From Chryseobacterium sp. (GTDB lineage Bacteria > Bacteroidota > Bacteroidia > Flavobacteriales > Weeksellaceae), in contig NZ_JAFAJM010000014.1 in assembly GCF_019236175.1 (NCBI RefSeq), positions 62,001 to 126,000 of the forward strand: a stretch of DNA of 64,000 nucleotides, written 5' to 3'. The notes under the pieces are model-generated. The model saw only the letters and a list, made by a program, of their open reading frames with translations, was not told where the DNA came from and ran no database searches. Shown here one piece after another: positions 1 through 9,413 of this stretch (within the stretch, counting starts at the first letter, position 1; the number at the start of each line of letters is the position of its first letter). A program made the translations under genes and the position numbers.

Positions 1-507
1 AGAGTTTTTAAATGGTGAATCCCAAAGATCTTCATCAGTGGCGAAATCTCCGTTATAAAAAGTGGTTCCAAGGCCTGTTCCAAGAGTGATTCCGAAAACT
101 TTTTTAAAATCCTGAACACATCCTCCGAATATTTCTCCTTCCATGAAGGCAGCAGCATCATTTACAAAATGGATCTGATGCTGAGAGACGGATAATCTTT
201 CAGCCAGTTCTTCTTTAATGTTTACCTGATAGATATCGATAAATTTTCCGTGCAGCATCAGAGATATTCCGTTTTCATAATCAAAGGGACCGGGCATGGC
301 AATTCCTATTAAAAGCTTATCTTTCCCAAGATTATATGCTGCTTTTTCCACCGCCGAAACCCATGCTGAAAAGATAACCTCTCTGTTATCAAAAGAATTC
401 ACATGCTCCCTTACGTATGTCGAAGAAATAATTTCTTTTTTCCCGGAATCTACCTGAGCTAAGGTAATATGTGATCCGCCGATATCTATTCCTAGTATAT
501 TTTGCAT
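1..507 (-). CDS. ROK family sugar kinase, C-terminus cut by window edge
   Basis: Reading the minus strand from ATG at 505-507 gives 169 residues with no stop before the edge. The start GIDIGGSH is the ROK phosphate-binding loop, followed by GIAMPGPFDYENG and FVNDAAAF, where the Asp is the expected catalytic base, and then GTGLGTTF. ROK kinases phosphorylate free sugars such as glucose, mannose or GlcNAc with ATP. It lies 121 bp downstream of the endoglycosidase gene at the end of an N-glycan locus, so phosphorylation of GlcNAc or mannose released in the cytoplasm is likely. The zinc-binding Cys cluster of the family would lie beyond the edge, and the substrate cannot be read from the sequence. 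Confidence 0.85.
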   Translation of the reverse strand, partial: MQNILGIDIGGSHITLAQVDSGKKEIISSTYVREHVNSFDNREVIFSAWVSAVEKAAYNLGKDKLLIGIAMPGPFDYENGISLMLHGKFIDIYQVNIKEELAERLSVSQHQIHFVNDAAAFMEGEIFGGCVQDFKKVFGITLGTGLGTTFYNGDFATDEDLWDSPFKNS

Positions 508-544
508 TATTTTACTGTATTAACTTCCTAGTTTTTTTACTGAA

Positions 545-582
545 AAACAGACAAACAAGAATTCATACTTGTCTGTCTGTTT
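545..582 (-). terminator. Hairpin between endoglycosidase and ROK kinase genes
   Basis: Arms 545-559 and 568-582 are inverted repeats matching at 14 of 15 positions, with an 8-nt loop. In minus-strand RNA the odd pair is G-U, so the stem is complete. A run of T follows on the minus strand. It probably terminates or attenuates transcription between the two genes. Confidence 0.6.
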
Positions 583-628
583 ACTATTCAATTTTATTCC
601 GGGGATAATATCCTGTTATCCGGCATAT

Positions 629-3031
629 TTAATTCACTATGATTTTACCTGATGATAATACTCTACCCTCTTTTGAAGTAATTTTGTAAAGATAGTTACC
701 AGAAGGTAAATCCTGTGTATTCATCCTATTATTATTTTGATTAATATTTTGTTTTTTAGATAATGCTCCGGAACCGTCATATACAGCTATTTCACTGGCA
801 GAGCTGTCATCAATTCTGAAACTGATATCAGCACCTCTTTTAACCGGGTTCGGATAAACCGCACTTTCCTGTTTGCTGTTCGCATTTACTGATTTTACGG
901 ATAAAGAAGACGGACAAGGTACTTCTGTTTTCCAGTTGGTATCTGTCATACTTATTAGTGTGGCATTGTGTGTATTAGAAGTGGCATCTACAGCACCTGT
1001 TCCGCTTCCGTCATCCATTTTCCAGTTGGCTTCAAGACTGGCTGATCCCGGTGCTACACTGCACTTATTAGCAAGGACTTCCTGAGCGGTTAATGCTTTC
1101 TTCCAGACTCTGAACTCATCCATTGAACCGTTCAGGGTGCGGGAATTATCATAATTTCTCGCCATATAAAGAATTCCGTTTGCCGTAAAATTACCTGTAG
1201 CCGTAGTACTTGCATCAAGATTACCATTGACATAGAGTTTCATAGCTGCTCCGTCATAAGTGGCTGCTATATGATACCATGTGTTGGCTGCAAGTGCTGT
1301 GTTTCCGTTGAGTTTAACCTGATTAGAACCGAAGCTTAACGTAAACTGCAGTTTATTATTAGCAAGATTAGCATCACCTAGTCTCAATATCGCTGAATTA
1401 TTATCTGCCACTTCAATTCCGATAATGGATGAGATATAAGGGAATGCGGTTTTGAAAGCACTTACTTTTACCCAGCCTTCGAAAGTTAACGCATTTCCGC
1501 TAAGATTAAATTGCCCTGCATTCAGGTACTGAGTGCTTCCGTTGAAGGACAGCGATCTCGGGCCAGGGCTTGTTACAGGGGTATTTCCGCTGTTGAAGGG
1601 AGTATCTGCTGAATAGGCACTGGTGGTTGTTCCTCCGCATACGGATTGTATTTTCCAAACATAGTTGGTATTGGCTGTCAGATTCTGAAGGGTATACGTA
1701 TTCGTTGAAATAGTAGGAACGGTAGTCCAGGTTGTAGCTGCGGCGGTTTTATATTGTAACGTATAGGAAGAAGCGCTTGCTACGGTATCCCAGTTTAATT
1801 TAGCCGTAGTTCCGAGAGTATTGGTGGCACTCAGGTTTGACGGGGTTCCACATCCGTTTCCTAAACTAAATCTCGGAGCAAACAGATAGGTACTTTTTGA
1901 TGTTGAAGAGCAGTTAGATTGTATTCTCCAGTCATAATCCGTATTCATGGTCAGGTTACTGACTGCGATATTGTTTCCGGAATAATTACTGGCAACATTA
2001 GTCCATGTGGTTGAACCCACCGGTTTATAATCAATATTATAGGTTTGGGAACCAGTGGAAGTCCAGTTTAAGGTAGCTGAATTTGTAGTAAGGTTACTTA
2101 CTCCCAGTCCCAATGGCGGATCACAGGTTGCACCCTGCGTCCATGAATAGAGCTGTCCGGTAAGCTGTGTATTCTGATTATAAAGGATATTGGACCCTGT
2201 ACTTAAATAGCTGGCCATATTGGTTCCGGGCAGATCATACCACATAAAGACTCCATAGCCGTCATTTTTTGAATTCGTTGCCAATGTGGATAATGTGGAA
2301 GTAGAGGTATTATTGATCCAGGTTGCGGCAGCGGAAAGTTTGGCTTTAGTAAGTGGGGGTACACTTGGAGCGCTGTAGGTTCCGTAATAGGCATTCCAGC
2401 TGTAGTCAATATAATTTCCGGCCTGATCTCCGTTATAGCTCTGTCTTGAAGTCGCAGGGCCCAGATAATAGAATGTGATGAGCTTATCAGGCATTGCTGC
2501 TTTAAGTTCCTGCAGCAACATTACGAAAGAGCTGCTGTTCGGCTGTCCCGTCCCGTTATTTCCGTAATCTGCATATTCGTCATCCAGATCAACGCCATCC
2601 AACCCGTAGGTATACACGGTATTGGCAATCTGTAGTGCAAAATCTTTTGCTGCTTCTCTGTTCGGGAAATTGGATATTCCGGCTCCCTGGTGATTTCCTA
2701 AGAGATCAAGCAAAACCTTGATTCCTTTTTGTTGCAGGGGTTTCACATAAGTGTTTACATCATTCAGTACTTTGGTAACATTATTATTACTGGAGATATA
2801 CGCCCTGTTTTTGGAAGTATCATAATTGATGTTGGCGGCAAAAATAATAGCGACATCAAAAAGCTGTTTACCGCTGCTCTGCAAAGTATAGGACCCTGCA
2901 TTCAGCATATTGTTGTTATTCACTTCCACATAGCATATTCCTACCGGATTATTAAGCTGTTGTGCAGTGAGTAGAGAACCCGACTGAAGCATGGCTGCCA
3001 TCAGTGTAATAAAAAGAGATTTTTTTTTCAT
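629..3031 (-). CDS. Secreted GH18 endo-beta-N-acetylglucosaminidase (Endo F/H type) with FnIII, LamG and T9SS sorting domains
   Basis: The 800-aa protein starts at MKKKSLFITL, a signal peptide; an upstream in-frame start at 3079 would only add 16 unlikely residues. The catalytic domain (about 28-300) carries DGVDLDDEY at 145-153, the GH18 DxxDxDxE motif with Glu152 as proton donor, in the form seen in Endo H/Endo F1. Such enzymes cleave the GlcNAc-GlcNAc core of high-mannose N-glycans. Two fibronectin type III-like repeats follow, each starting with a Cys-Pro/Gly segment, then a concanavalin-like LamG domain. The C-terminus has the T9SS type A form, YPNPV to SGNYLYKI to GKIIVN. It should be exported by type IX secretion to act on glycoproteins outside the cell, feeding the SusCD locus upstream. 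Confidence 0.92.
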   Translation of the reverse strand: MKKKSLFITLMAAMLQSGSLLTAQQLNNPVGICYVEVNNNNMLNAGSYTLQSSGKQLFDVAIIFAANINYDTSKNRAYISSNNNVTKVLNDVNTYVKPLQQKGIKVLLDLLGNHQGAGISNFPNREAAKDFALQIANTVYTYGLDGVDLDDEYADYGNNGTGQPNSSSFVMLLQELKAAMPDKLITFYYLGPATSRQSYNGDQAGNYIDYSWNAYYGTYSAPSVPPLTKAKLSAAATWINNTSTSTLSTLATNSKNDGYGVFMWYDLPGTNMASYLSTGSNILYNQNTQLTGQLYSWTQGATCDPPLGLGVSNLTTNSATLNWTSTGSQTYNIDYKPVGSTTWTNVASNYSGNNIAVSNLTMNTDYDWRIQSNCSSTSKSTYLFAPRFSLGNGCGTPSNLSATNTLGTTAKLNWDTVASASSYTLQYKTAAATTWTTVPTISTNTYTLQNLTANTNYVWKIQSVCGGTTTSAYSADTPFNSGNTPVTSPGPRSLSFNGSTQYLNAGQFNLSGNALTFEGWVKVSAFKTAFPYISSIIGIEVADNNSAILRLGDANLANNKLQFTLSFGSNQVKLNGNTALAANTWYHIAATYDGAAMKLYVNGNLDASTTATGNFTANGILYMARNYDNSRTLNGSMDEFRVWKKALTAQEVLANKCSVAPGSASLEANWKMDDGSGTGAVDATSNTHNATLISMTDTNWKTEVPCPSSLSVKSVNANSKQESAVYPNPVKRGADISFRIDDSSASEIAVYDGSGALSKKQNINQNNNRMNTQDLPSGNYLYKITSKEGRVLSSGKIIVN

Positions 3032-3145
3032 TGTATAACTTTTTTGAGGTTTTTTTGGTGTTTGGATTTTGTATAGCATTCCCCTGATATCATTCTTCTT
3101 AAAGAAAAATATCGCAGATAAAAGAGGGCAATATAAAATGATGGG

Positions 3146-4573
3146 CTAGCTCAGTAGCTCAGGATTTTCATTAAAGGTTTTCCATAATAATTCACCCAAT
3201 AATGTATTCGACCAGGCGAACCATTCTCTGGTGAATTTTTTGTCGTTGTCTTTATGGAAGGACTCATGCATAAAGCCTGTCCCGCCGTGCGTTTTCTGTA
3301 AGGTTTCGATACACCATCTGATCTCTCCCTTATCTTTGGTAGTAAGGGCTTTCATAATGATACTCATCGGCCAGATCATATCAAGTCCAATGTGAGGTCC
3401 TCCAATCCCTTCTGCCAGTTTCCCTTTAAAGAAAAAAGGATTGTCTTGTGACCACACGTATTTTCTTGTATTTAAATATACCTGATCATCAGCTTTTACA
3501 GCATCCAGATAAGGTAATCCCAATAAACTCGGGCAATTGGCATCATCCATCAGGTTGTAGCTTCCAAAGCCATTCACTTCAAATGCATAGATCTGCCCGT
3601 ACTGAGGATGATTATAGATTCCGTACTTTTTGATGGCTGCCTCTACCTCATCAGCAAGACTGGTAAGCTGCTGGGCCAGTGTTTTATCGTTTTTGATCTG
3701 AGACACCATTTCTGCCGCCTGGCGTAGGCTTACCACAGCAAATAAATTGGATGGAATCAGGAATCCGTAAATGGTAGCATCATCACTTGGACGGAACATG
3801 GAGCTGATCAGCCCTACAGGCTTTGTCGGATATCCGTAACCTCCCATAGGAACACCATCTGTTGCCCATGATGTGGTACGCTCAAACTGATAAGGTCCCA
3901 GATCTTTTTTCCGCTGCTGCTCCGTAAAAGTCTGTAAAGTAAGCTTGATTCCTTTTAACCAGCTATCATCAAAAGGTCGGATATCTCCTGTGGTTTTCCA
4001 GAAATGATAAGCAAGGCGGATCGGATAGCATAATGAATCGATTTCCCACTTTCTTTCATGGGTTCCCGGCTTCATATCGGTATGATCATATTCTTTCCAT
4101 TTACTGATTTTCTGATCATCGTTATAGAAAGCATTCGCATACGGATCTTTCAGAATAAAAGTAGTCTGCTTACGGATAACCCCTGCAATGAGCTTATGAA
4201 GTTTTTCATCTTTTTTCGTAAACTGCAGATAAGGGAATACCTGTGCAGAGCTGTCGCGAAGCCACATGGCATCGATATCTCCTGTAATTACGTACGTATC
4301 CGGAGTACCGTTCTTTTCACTGTAAAAAACAGTAGTATCTAATGTATTCGGAAAACAGTTTTCAAAAAGCCAGCCCAGTTCTTTATTTTTGACTTTCTTT
4401 TTAAAAGCTGCAATAGCACTTTCTACGGATTCACTGGTAAAATGTCTTTTATCTTTAGGAACACGGACAACAGGAAAATCCCCGATAACCAGATTTTTAG
4501 CAAAAACATTTTGAGTAAACAGCAATCCGGCTCCTGCCAGTGCACTTGTTTTAATAAAATTTCTCCTTTCCAT
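3146..4573 (-). CDS. GH125 exo-alpha-1,6-mannosidase
   Basis: The 475-aa protein begins MERRNFIKTSALAGAG, a Tat-like or Sec signal ending near VFA, so it acts in the periplasm. The sequence fits family GH125 (metal-independent alpha-mannosidases): AMWLRDSSAQ near residue 105, TSWATDGVPMGGYGYP and FRPSDDATIYG in the middle, and AEGIGGPH near 400. The acidic residues in FRPSDD and AEGIGG are the probable catalytic pair. GH125 removes alpha-1,6-mannose after GH92 enzymes have trimmed the branches of N-glycans. The gene lies between the endoglycosidase and GH92 genes on the same strand, 33 bp from the latter, and probably in one operon with it. Confidence 0.9.
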   Translation of the reverse strand: MERRNFIKTSALAGAGLLFTQNVFAKNLVIGDFPVVRVPKDKRHFTSESVESAIAAFKKKVKNKELGWLFENCFPNTLDTTVFYSEKNGTPDTYVITGDIDAMWLRDSSAQVFPYLQFTKKDEKLHKLIAGVIRKQTTFILKDPYANAFYNDDQKISKWKEYDHTDMKPGTHERKWEIDSLCYPIRLAYHFWKTTGDIRPFDDSWLKGIKLTLQTFTEQQRKKDLGPYQFERTTSWATDGVPMGGYGYPTKPVGLISSMFRPSDDATIYGFLIPSNLFAVVSLRQAAEMVSQIKNDKTLAQQLTSLADEVEAAIKKYGIYNHPQYGQIYAFEVNGFGSYNLMDDANCPSLLGLPYLDAVKADDQVYLNTRKYVWSQDNPFFFKGKLAEGIGGPHIGLDMIWPMSIIMKALTTKDKGEIRWCIETLQKTHGGTGFMHESFHKDNDKKFTREWFAWSNTLLGELLWKTFNENPELLS

Positions 4574-4606
4574 TGATACTTTTGTTTCGTTTATTTTTTA
4601 TTAGTC

Positions 4607-6838
4607 TTATTTTACAGGCTTACTTCCCATTACAAATCTCAGCTCTCCTCCATTCATAATGTCACTGTGATTCAGTTCCCAGCTTTTGTATGCTTTCCCG
4701 TTCAGGAACATTTTCTGTACATATATATTTTTATCTGAGATTTTATCTGCTATTACCGTAAAGGTTTTTCCGTTTTCCAGCTGAAGAGAAGCTTTCGGAA
4801 ACTGCGGAGCACCAATGGCATATACAGGTTTACCCGGAGTTACGGGATAGAATCCTAATGAAGAGAAAATATACCAGGCCGACATTTGTCCGCAGTCTTC
4901 ATTATTCACAATCCCGTCAGGTTTTGCCGCATACATATTGTCACGGATAAATTTGATCATTTTCTGCGTCTTATAAGGACTTCCTGCATAATTGTACAGA
5001 TAGGGAACATGATGTCCCGGCTCATCTCCAAATCCTAAAGAACCAATGAATCCTGAAATATCAACGTGTTGTTCTCCCTGCATATTCAGTGCTTCAGTAA
5101 AGGTTTTATCCAGCTTTTCTTCAAACCCTTTTTTACCGCCATACAGATCCATCATCTGATCGATCTGATGGGGAACAAAGAAGTCATAAGCCCAGATATT
5201 TCCGGAAACCCAGTGCGGCTGTAATTTTTTCCAATCATTCAGAGCAAAATCAGCTATGAATTTCCCGTCTTTCTGTTTGGGCCAGAAATGCTTATTCTCT
5301 TTATTGAAAGTATTAAGAAAGTTCATGGAACGTTTCTTATATACTTCTGCCTCTTCTTTTTTACCTAATTTTTCAGCAAGTTGCTGGATACACCAGTCAT
5401 CATACGCATATTCGAGTGTTGCAGAAACAGAAGCTCCGTTTTCAGAGGGAGTATATCCCAATTTGATATAATCATTAAGACCACCCCCGCCATCACTACT
5501 GCTCATTTTATCTGTGAGAGACGCATCTTTCATAGCAGCAAAAGCTTTTTCTGTATCAATCCCCGGTACCCCTTTGGAAATGGCATCCCAGATCACCGAT
5601 ACGCTATGGTAACCCAACATGCAGAAATTATCATATCCGCAGAGTTCCCAGATCGGCATATGATCTTTGCGGTCTGTATATCTGCTGATCAGGGAATTGG
5701 CAAATTCCTTGGTATGTTTCTGATCCATGATTGTCAGCAACGGATGGGTTGCTCTGAAACCGTCCCAGTAAGAATAGGTGCTATAGTTTGTAAACCATTT
5801 GGTATTCATATTTTCCTGAGCCGCCACATAATCTCCGTTGGTATCCATATATAGATTGGGAGCAATAAAAGTGTGATAAACTCCGGTATAGAAAATTTTT
5901 CTCTGATCGTCTGTTCCTCCGGTAACCTGGAATCTTCCGATAAGATCTCTCCATGTTTTCTGAGCGGTTTCTTTTGCTTTCGCAAAGTCTATGTTTTTGG
6001 CTTCTTCATCAAAGTTGGCTTGTGCATTTTCTGTACTTATCGGTGATAAAGATACTTTTACCTCGATGCTTTCGTTGTTTTCCGTGGAGAACCGAACAAA
6101 TGCTTTGGCATCTTTTGCAAGGGCAATTTTTTCGTTATTCTTTGTCTTTCCTTCCGCATAAACACCGTAGGATTTAAATGGTTTCGAAAATTCCATCACG
6201 AAATAAGCGAATCGCTTCCCCCCCCAACCGTTGCTGTAACAGTATCCTTTGATCTTGTTATTTCCTTCTACGCTAACCAGTGTGTGATAAATATTTCCGA
6301 AAATTTTGTTAGTAGGATCAATAATAATATTGGCTTCCTCTGTTTTGGGAAATGTATATTTATGAAAACCTACTCTTGGAGAGGCCGTAAGCTCCGCTTT
6401 AATTCCATAACTGTCCAGCATTACGGAATAATATCCCGGAGAGGCCGTCTCTTTGTCATGACTGAACGTTGAACGATATCCCGTTTCCGGATGATCTTCT
6501 GATCCCGGAACCATTTTTACCTGCCCAACAGTTGGCATCACTAAAATATCCCCAAGATCTGCCCATCCCGTTCCGCTCAGGTGATTATGACTGAATCCCA
6601 TGATCGTTTTGCTGCTGTAATGATAACCGGAACACCAGTCCCAGTCTCCGCTTTTCGTATTCTGATCGGGACTGAGCTGAATCATTCCGAACGGAGTCGT
6701 AGCTCCCGGAAACGTATGACCATGTCCTCCTGTCCCTATAAAAGGGTCTACCCAGGACAGAACATCATTCTTATTTTGCTGTGCATTCGCCGTGGAAATC
6801 AGGGCAGTAAAAAAACAGATAAGCAATTCTTTTTTCAT
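4607..6838 (-). CDS. GH92 alpha-mannosidase
   Basis: The 743-aa protein has a signal peptide ending at ANAQQ. GH92 hallmarks are present: DPFIGTGGHGHTFPGATTPFG at the start of the N-terminal beta-sandwich, and in the catalytic (alpha/alpha)6 barrel GDEPGHHVPYLYNYAG, with the general-acid Glu, and NNEDCGQMSAWYIFSSLGFYP. GH92 enzymes are calcium-dependent exo-acting inverting alpha-mannosidases, usually on alpha-1,2 or alpha-1,3 linkages. A leading Gln after a short signal rather than a Cys suggests a soluble periplasmic enzyme. It should trim mannose from imported high-mannose glycans before GH125 acts. Exact linkage specificity cannot be read from sequence. Confidence 0.93.
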   Translation of the reverse strand: MKKELLICFFTALISTANAQQNKNDVLSWVDPFIGTGGHGHTFPGATTPFGMIQLSPDQNTKSGDWDWCSGYHYSSKTIMGFSHNHLSGTGWADLGDILVMPTVGQVKMVPGSEDHPETGYRSTFSHDKETASPGYYSVMLDSYGIKAELTASPRVGFHKYTFPKTEEANIIIDPTNKIFGNIYHTLVSVEGNNKIKGYCYSNGWGGKRFAYFVMEFSKPFKSYGVYAEGKTKNNEKIALAKDAKAFVRFSTENNESIEVKVSLSPISTENAQANFDEEAKNIDFAKAKETAQKTWRDLIGRFQVTGGTDDQRKIFYTGVYHTFIAPNLYMDTNGDYVAAQENMNTKWFTNYSTYSYWDGFRATHPLLTIMDQKHTKEFANSLISRYTDRKDHMPIWELCGYDNFCMLGYHSVSVIWDAISKGVPGIDTEKAFAAMKDASLTDKMSSSDGGGGLNDYIKLGYTPSENGASVSATLEYAYDDWCIQQLAEKLGKKEEAEVYKKRSMNFLNTFNKENKHFWPKQKDGKFIADFALNDWKKLQPHWVSGNIWAYDFFVPHQIDQMMDLYGGKKGFEEKLDKTFTEALNMQGEQHVDISGFIGSLGFGDEPGHHVPYLYNYAGSPYKTQKMIKFIRDNMYAAKPDGIVNNEDCGQMSAWYIFSSLGFYPVTPGKPVYAIGAPQFPKASLQLENGKTFTVIADKISDKNIYVQKMFLNGKAYKSWELNHSDIMNGGELRFVMGSKPVK

Positions 6839-6961
6839 GATACGAGAGATATCGGACTTTTTTTAAGTTAAAAGTTGGTTTAAAAATATGAAAACCTTAA
6901 CAAAGATCCCAAAAAGCAGAGAAATTAAGCTGATTAACATAATATTAAAACCTTAGATTCC

Positions 6962-7933
6962 TTAGATTGAATTCTTTTTCATAAAATCTATAATTTCTGA
7001 AATGTATCCAAACGCAATAGCCACTACCGTATCGGCAGCACCATAATACACGGTTACTTTATCTCCTTCAGTTAATGCTGCACAAGGAAAAACCACATTC
7101 GGAACATCTCCTGTCAACTCATAAATTTCTGCCGGAGCCAATAAATACGGTTTTGTTCTGTACAATACTTTTGTAGGGTCTTCAAGGTCAAGCAATGCTG
7201 CTCCCATTGAATATCTGAACCCTCGGCATGTATTGATTACTCCGTGATAAAAAAGCAGCCATCCTTCTTCCGTCTTAATAGGAACAGGACCTCCGCCGAT
7301 TTTTGTACACTGCCATGCGCTGTCTTCAAAAGGTGTTACCTTCATTACACAACGATGTTCACCCCAGTATTTCATATCAGGGCTATAGCTGATATAAATA
7401 TCTCCGAAAGGGGTATGTCCGTTATCACTCGGACGGCTCAGCATTGCGTATTTACCATTGATCTTTTCCGGAAAAAGAACTCCGTTTCTGTTGAAGGGTA
7501 AAAATGCATTTTCACACTGAAAAAATTCTTTGAAATCAAATGTATATCCGATTCCGATCGTAGGCCCGTTATATCCGTTACACCATGTGATCCAGTAGCG
7601 GTCTTCAATAAAGGTAACACGGGGATCATATTTGTAGTCAGATTCTATCATATCTGTATTTCCGGCCTTCATTTCAATAGGATCATGATTGATATCCCAA
7701 TGAATTCCGTCTTTACTGAAACCTGCAAAAATATTCATCTGTACCGCTTTGTTATCGCAACGGAATACTCCTGCAAATCCATCCTCAAAAGGAATCACTG
7801 CACTGTTGAATATACTGTTGGATGTGGGTATCGCATATCTGTTAATGATCGGGTTTTCGGAAAACCTCCACATGATATCGTTACAACCTTCCGGGCGATC
7901 CTGCCATGGGATCATTACTGATTGAGCTGTCAT
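6962..7933 (-). CDS. GH130 beta-mannoside phosphorylase, probably Man-beta-1,4-GlcNAc phosphorylase
   Basis: The 323-aa protein has no signal peptide and is therefore cytoplasmic. It matches GH130: [19 protein letters not shown], with the Asp of DPR a candidate for the catalytic acid, [19 protein letters not shown], and a C-terminal [16 protein letters not shown]130 enzymes phosphorolyse beta-1,4-mannosides to mannose-1-phosphate. Within an N-glycan locus the expected substrate is the core disaccharide Man-beta-1,4-GlcNAc, as known for the Bacteroides thetaiotaomicron and human-gut enzymes. The MFS gene 46 bp upstream in the operon would supply the disaccharide. Mannosyl-glucose or mannan phosphorylase activity is the alternative, less likely from context. 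Confidence 0.88.
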   Translation of the reverse strand: MTAQSVMIPWQDRPEGCNDIMWRFSENPIINRYAIPTSNSIFNSAVIPFEDGFAGVFRCDNKAVQMNIFAGFSKDGIHWDINHDPIEMKAGNTDMIESDYKYDPRVTFIEDRYWITWCNGYNGPTIGIGYTFDFKEFFQCENAFLPFNRNGVLFPEKINGKYAMLSRPSDNGHTPFGDIYISYSPDMKYWGEHRCVMKVTPFEDSAWQCTKIGGGPVPIKTEEGWLLFYHGVINTCRGFRYSMGAALLDLEDPTKVLYRTKPYLLAPAEIYELTGDVPNVVFPCAALTEGDKVTVYYGAADTVVAIAFGYISEIIDFMKKNSI

Positions 7934-7979
7934 AAAGTATTTTTACTTTTATTTATTTTTAAATGATTCGTATTTGATT

Positions 7980-9272
7980 TTATTGTTCTTTCTGATCTTC
8001 AGCATATGGGAACGGTACCCACAGGGTGACAAGGAATGCAGGAATGGTAGCGACCAATACCCAGATGAAGAATAACTTGTACCCGACCCAGTCACTGATC
8101 ATTCCGCTGAACATTCCCGGAATCATTACTCCCAGATTCATAATTCCTGTTGCAAATGCATAGTGAGCCGTTTTATGTTTTCCCGGTGCAATCTGTTGCA
8201 TCATATACAGCATAAGGCCTACAAAGCCAAAGCCATAACCGAAATACTCCACGACAACAGCCACTCCTACCGGCAAAAGGTCAGCCGGCTGATAGTGAGC
8301 CAATAAGGCATACACCACAAATGGAATATTAAATGCACAGCACAGCCATATTAAAGATTTTTTCAATCCGCGGGATGAAATAAAATATCCCGCCAGTACA
8401 GATCCTAGAATAAACGCTGCCGAGCCATAGGTTCCGTAAATAAGTCCAATATCCGAAGTCGATAGTCCCAATCCTCCTGAAGATCTTGGTGCCTTGAAAA
8501 ATAAAGGCGCGATTTTAATGGCAAAACCTTCAGCAAAACGGTATAGAATAATGAACAATACAGACCACAGAATATTCTTCTTTGTAAAGAAAGAAGTAAT
8601 AACTTCCAGCAGTTCTTTACGGATATTTCCTACTGTCTTTTTATCTTTCTGTACAGCCCCTTTATTTTCTTTTGGTAAGATTAAATAATGATAAACCGCC
8701 AGTGCAAAAAATAACATAGCATATACAATCATAATGATCATCCATGCATGTGTAACTCCTTTTGTTTTTTCTAAAACCCCTGCAAAATAAACCAAGGCAC
8801 CACTGCTGATAATCTTGGCTAAATTGTAAAAAGCACCCTGCCATCCGATATACTTCGCCTGTTCCTTATTGGTCAGAAAGCTGATATAAGTTCCATCTGC
8901 CACCACATCATGAGTAGCCCCGCAAAAAGCGACTACTGCAAAAAGAGCAATACTGTATTTAAAAAAGTCGTGCAGAGGCAGACTTAATGCAACCAGTGCA
9001 AACAAAATTCCTATCGCAAACTGAGTAAAAACAACAAAGAATTTTTTCGTTTTATAGATTTCCAGAAAAGGGCTCCACAGAGGTTTCAGGGTCCATGAAA
9101 ACATAATAAGAGCTGTCCAGAATGTAATCTGAGAATCCGAAACTCCCATATCCTTATACATAATCCCGGAAACTGCATTAATCGTTACAAAGGGGATTCC
9201 CATTGCAAAGTATAAGGTGGATATCCAAAGGATTGGCTGTACTGAACGGGTTTCAGCGTTGTTTTTTCCCAT
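7980..9272 (-). CDS. MFS transporter, probable N-glycan disaccharide permease
   Basis: The 430-aa protein starts at MGKNNAETRSV; an upstream in-frame start would add 14 residues. About 12 hydrophobic segments are visible, beginning with ILWISTLYFAMGIPF, in the AmpG/SLC45-like branch of the major facilitator superfamily. A cytoplasmic loop rich in Lys splits the two six-helix halves near residues 200-220. It lies between susD and the GH130 gene in the same orientation. I infer that it moves the trimmed disaccharide Man-GlcNAc, or mannose, across the inner membrane to the cytoplasmic phosphorylase. The transported sugar is not shown by the sequence itself. Confidence 0.8.
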   Translation of the reverse strand: MGKNNAETRSVQPILWISTLYFAMGIPFVTINAVSGIMYKDMGVSDSQITFWTALIMFSWTLKPLWSPFLEIYKTKKFFVVFTQFAIGILFALVALSLPLHDFFKYSIALFAVVAFCGATHDVVADGTYISFLTNKEQAKYIGWQGAFYNLAKIISSGALVYFAGVLEKTKGVTHAWMIIMIVYAMLFFALAVYHYLILPKENKGAVQKDKKTVGNIRKELLEVITSFFTKKNILWSVLFIILYRFAEGFAIKIAPLFFKAPRSSGGLGLSTSDIGLIYGTYGSAAFILGSVLAGYFISSRGLKKSLIWLCCAFNIPFVVYALLAHYQPADLLPVGVAVVVEYFGYGFGFVGLMLYMMQQIAPGKHKTAHYAFATGIMNLGVMIPGMFSGMISDWVGYKLFFIWVLVATIPAFLVTLWVPFPYAEDQKEQ

Positions 9273-9413
9273 ATATAAATAAGATGCTAAAGAAAAAAGA
9301 GAACATCTCAACATTGCATTTCAGAACTTAAAACGAAACTATAAATATTGGAGATTACTCTCCTTCTGAAATTTCTTACTGTTAAGATGTCTCTGTATTT
9401 TGAGTGATTCTGA

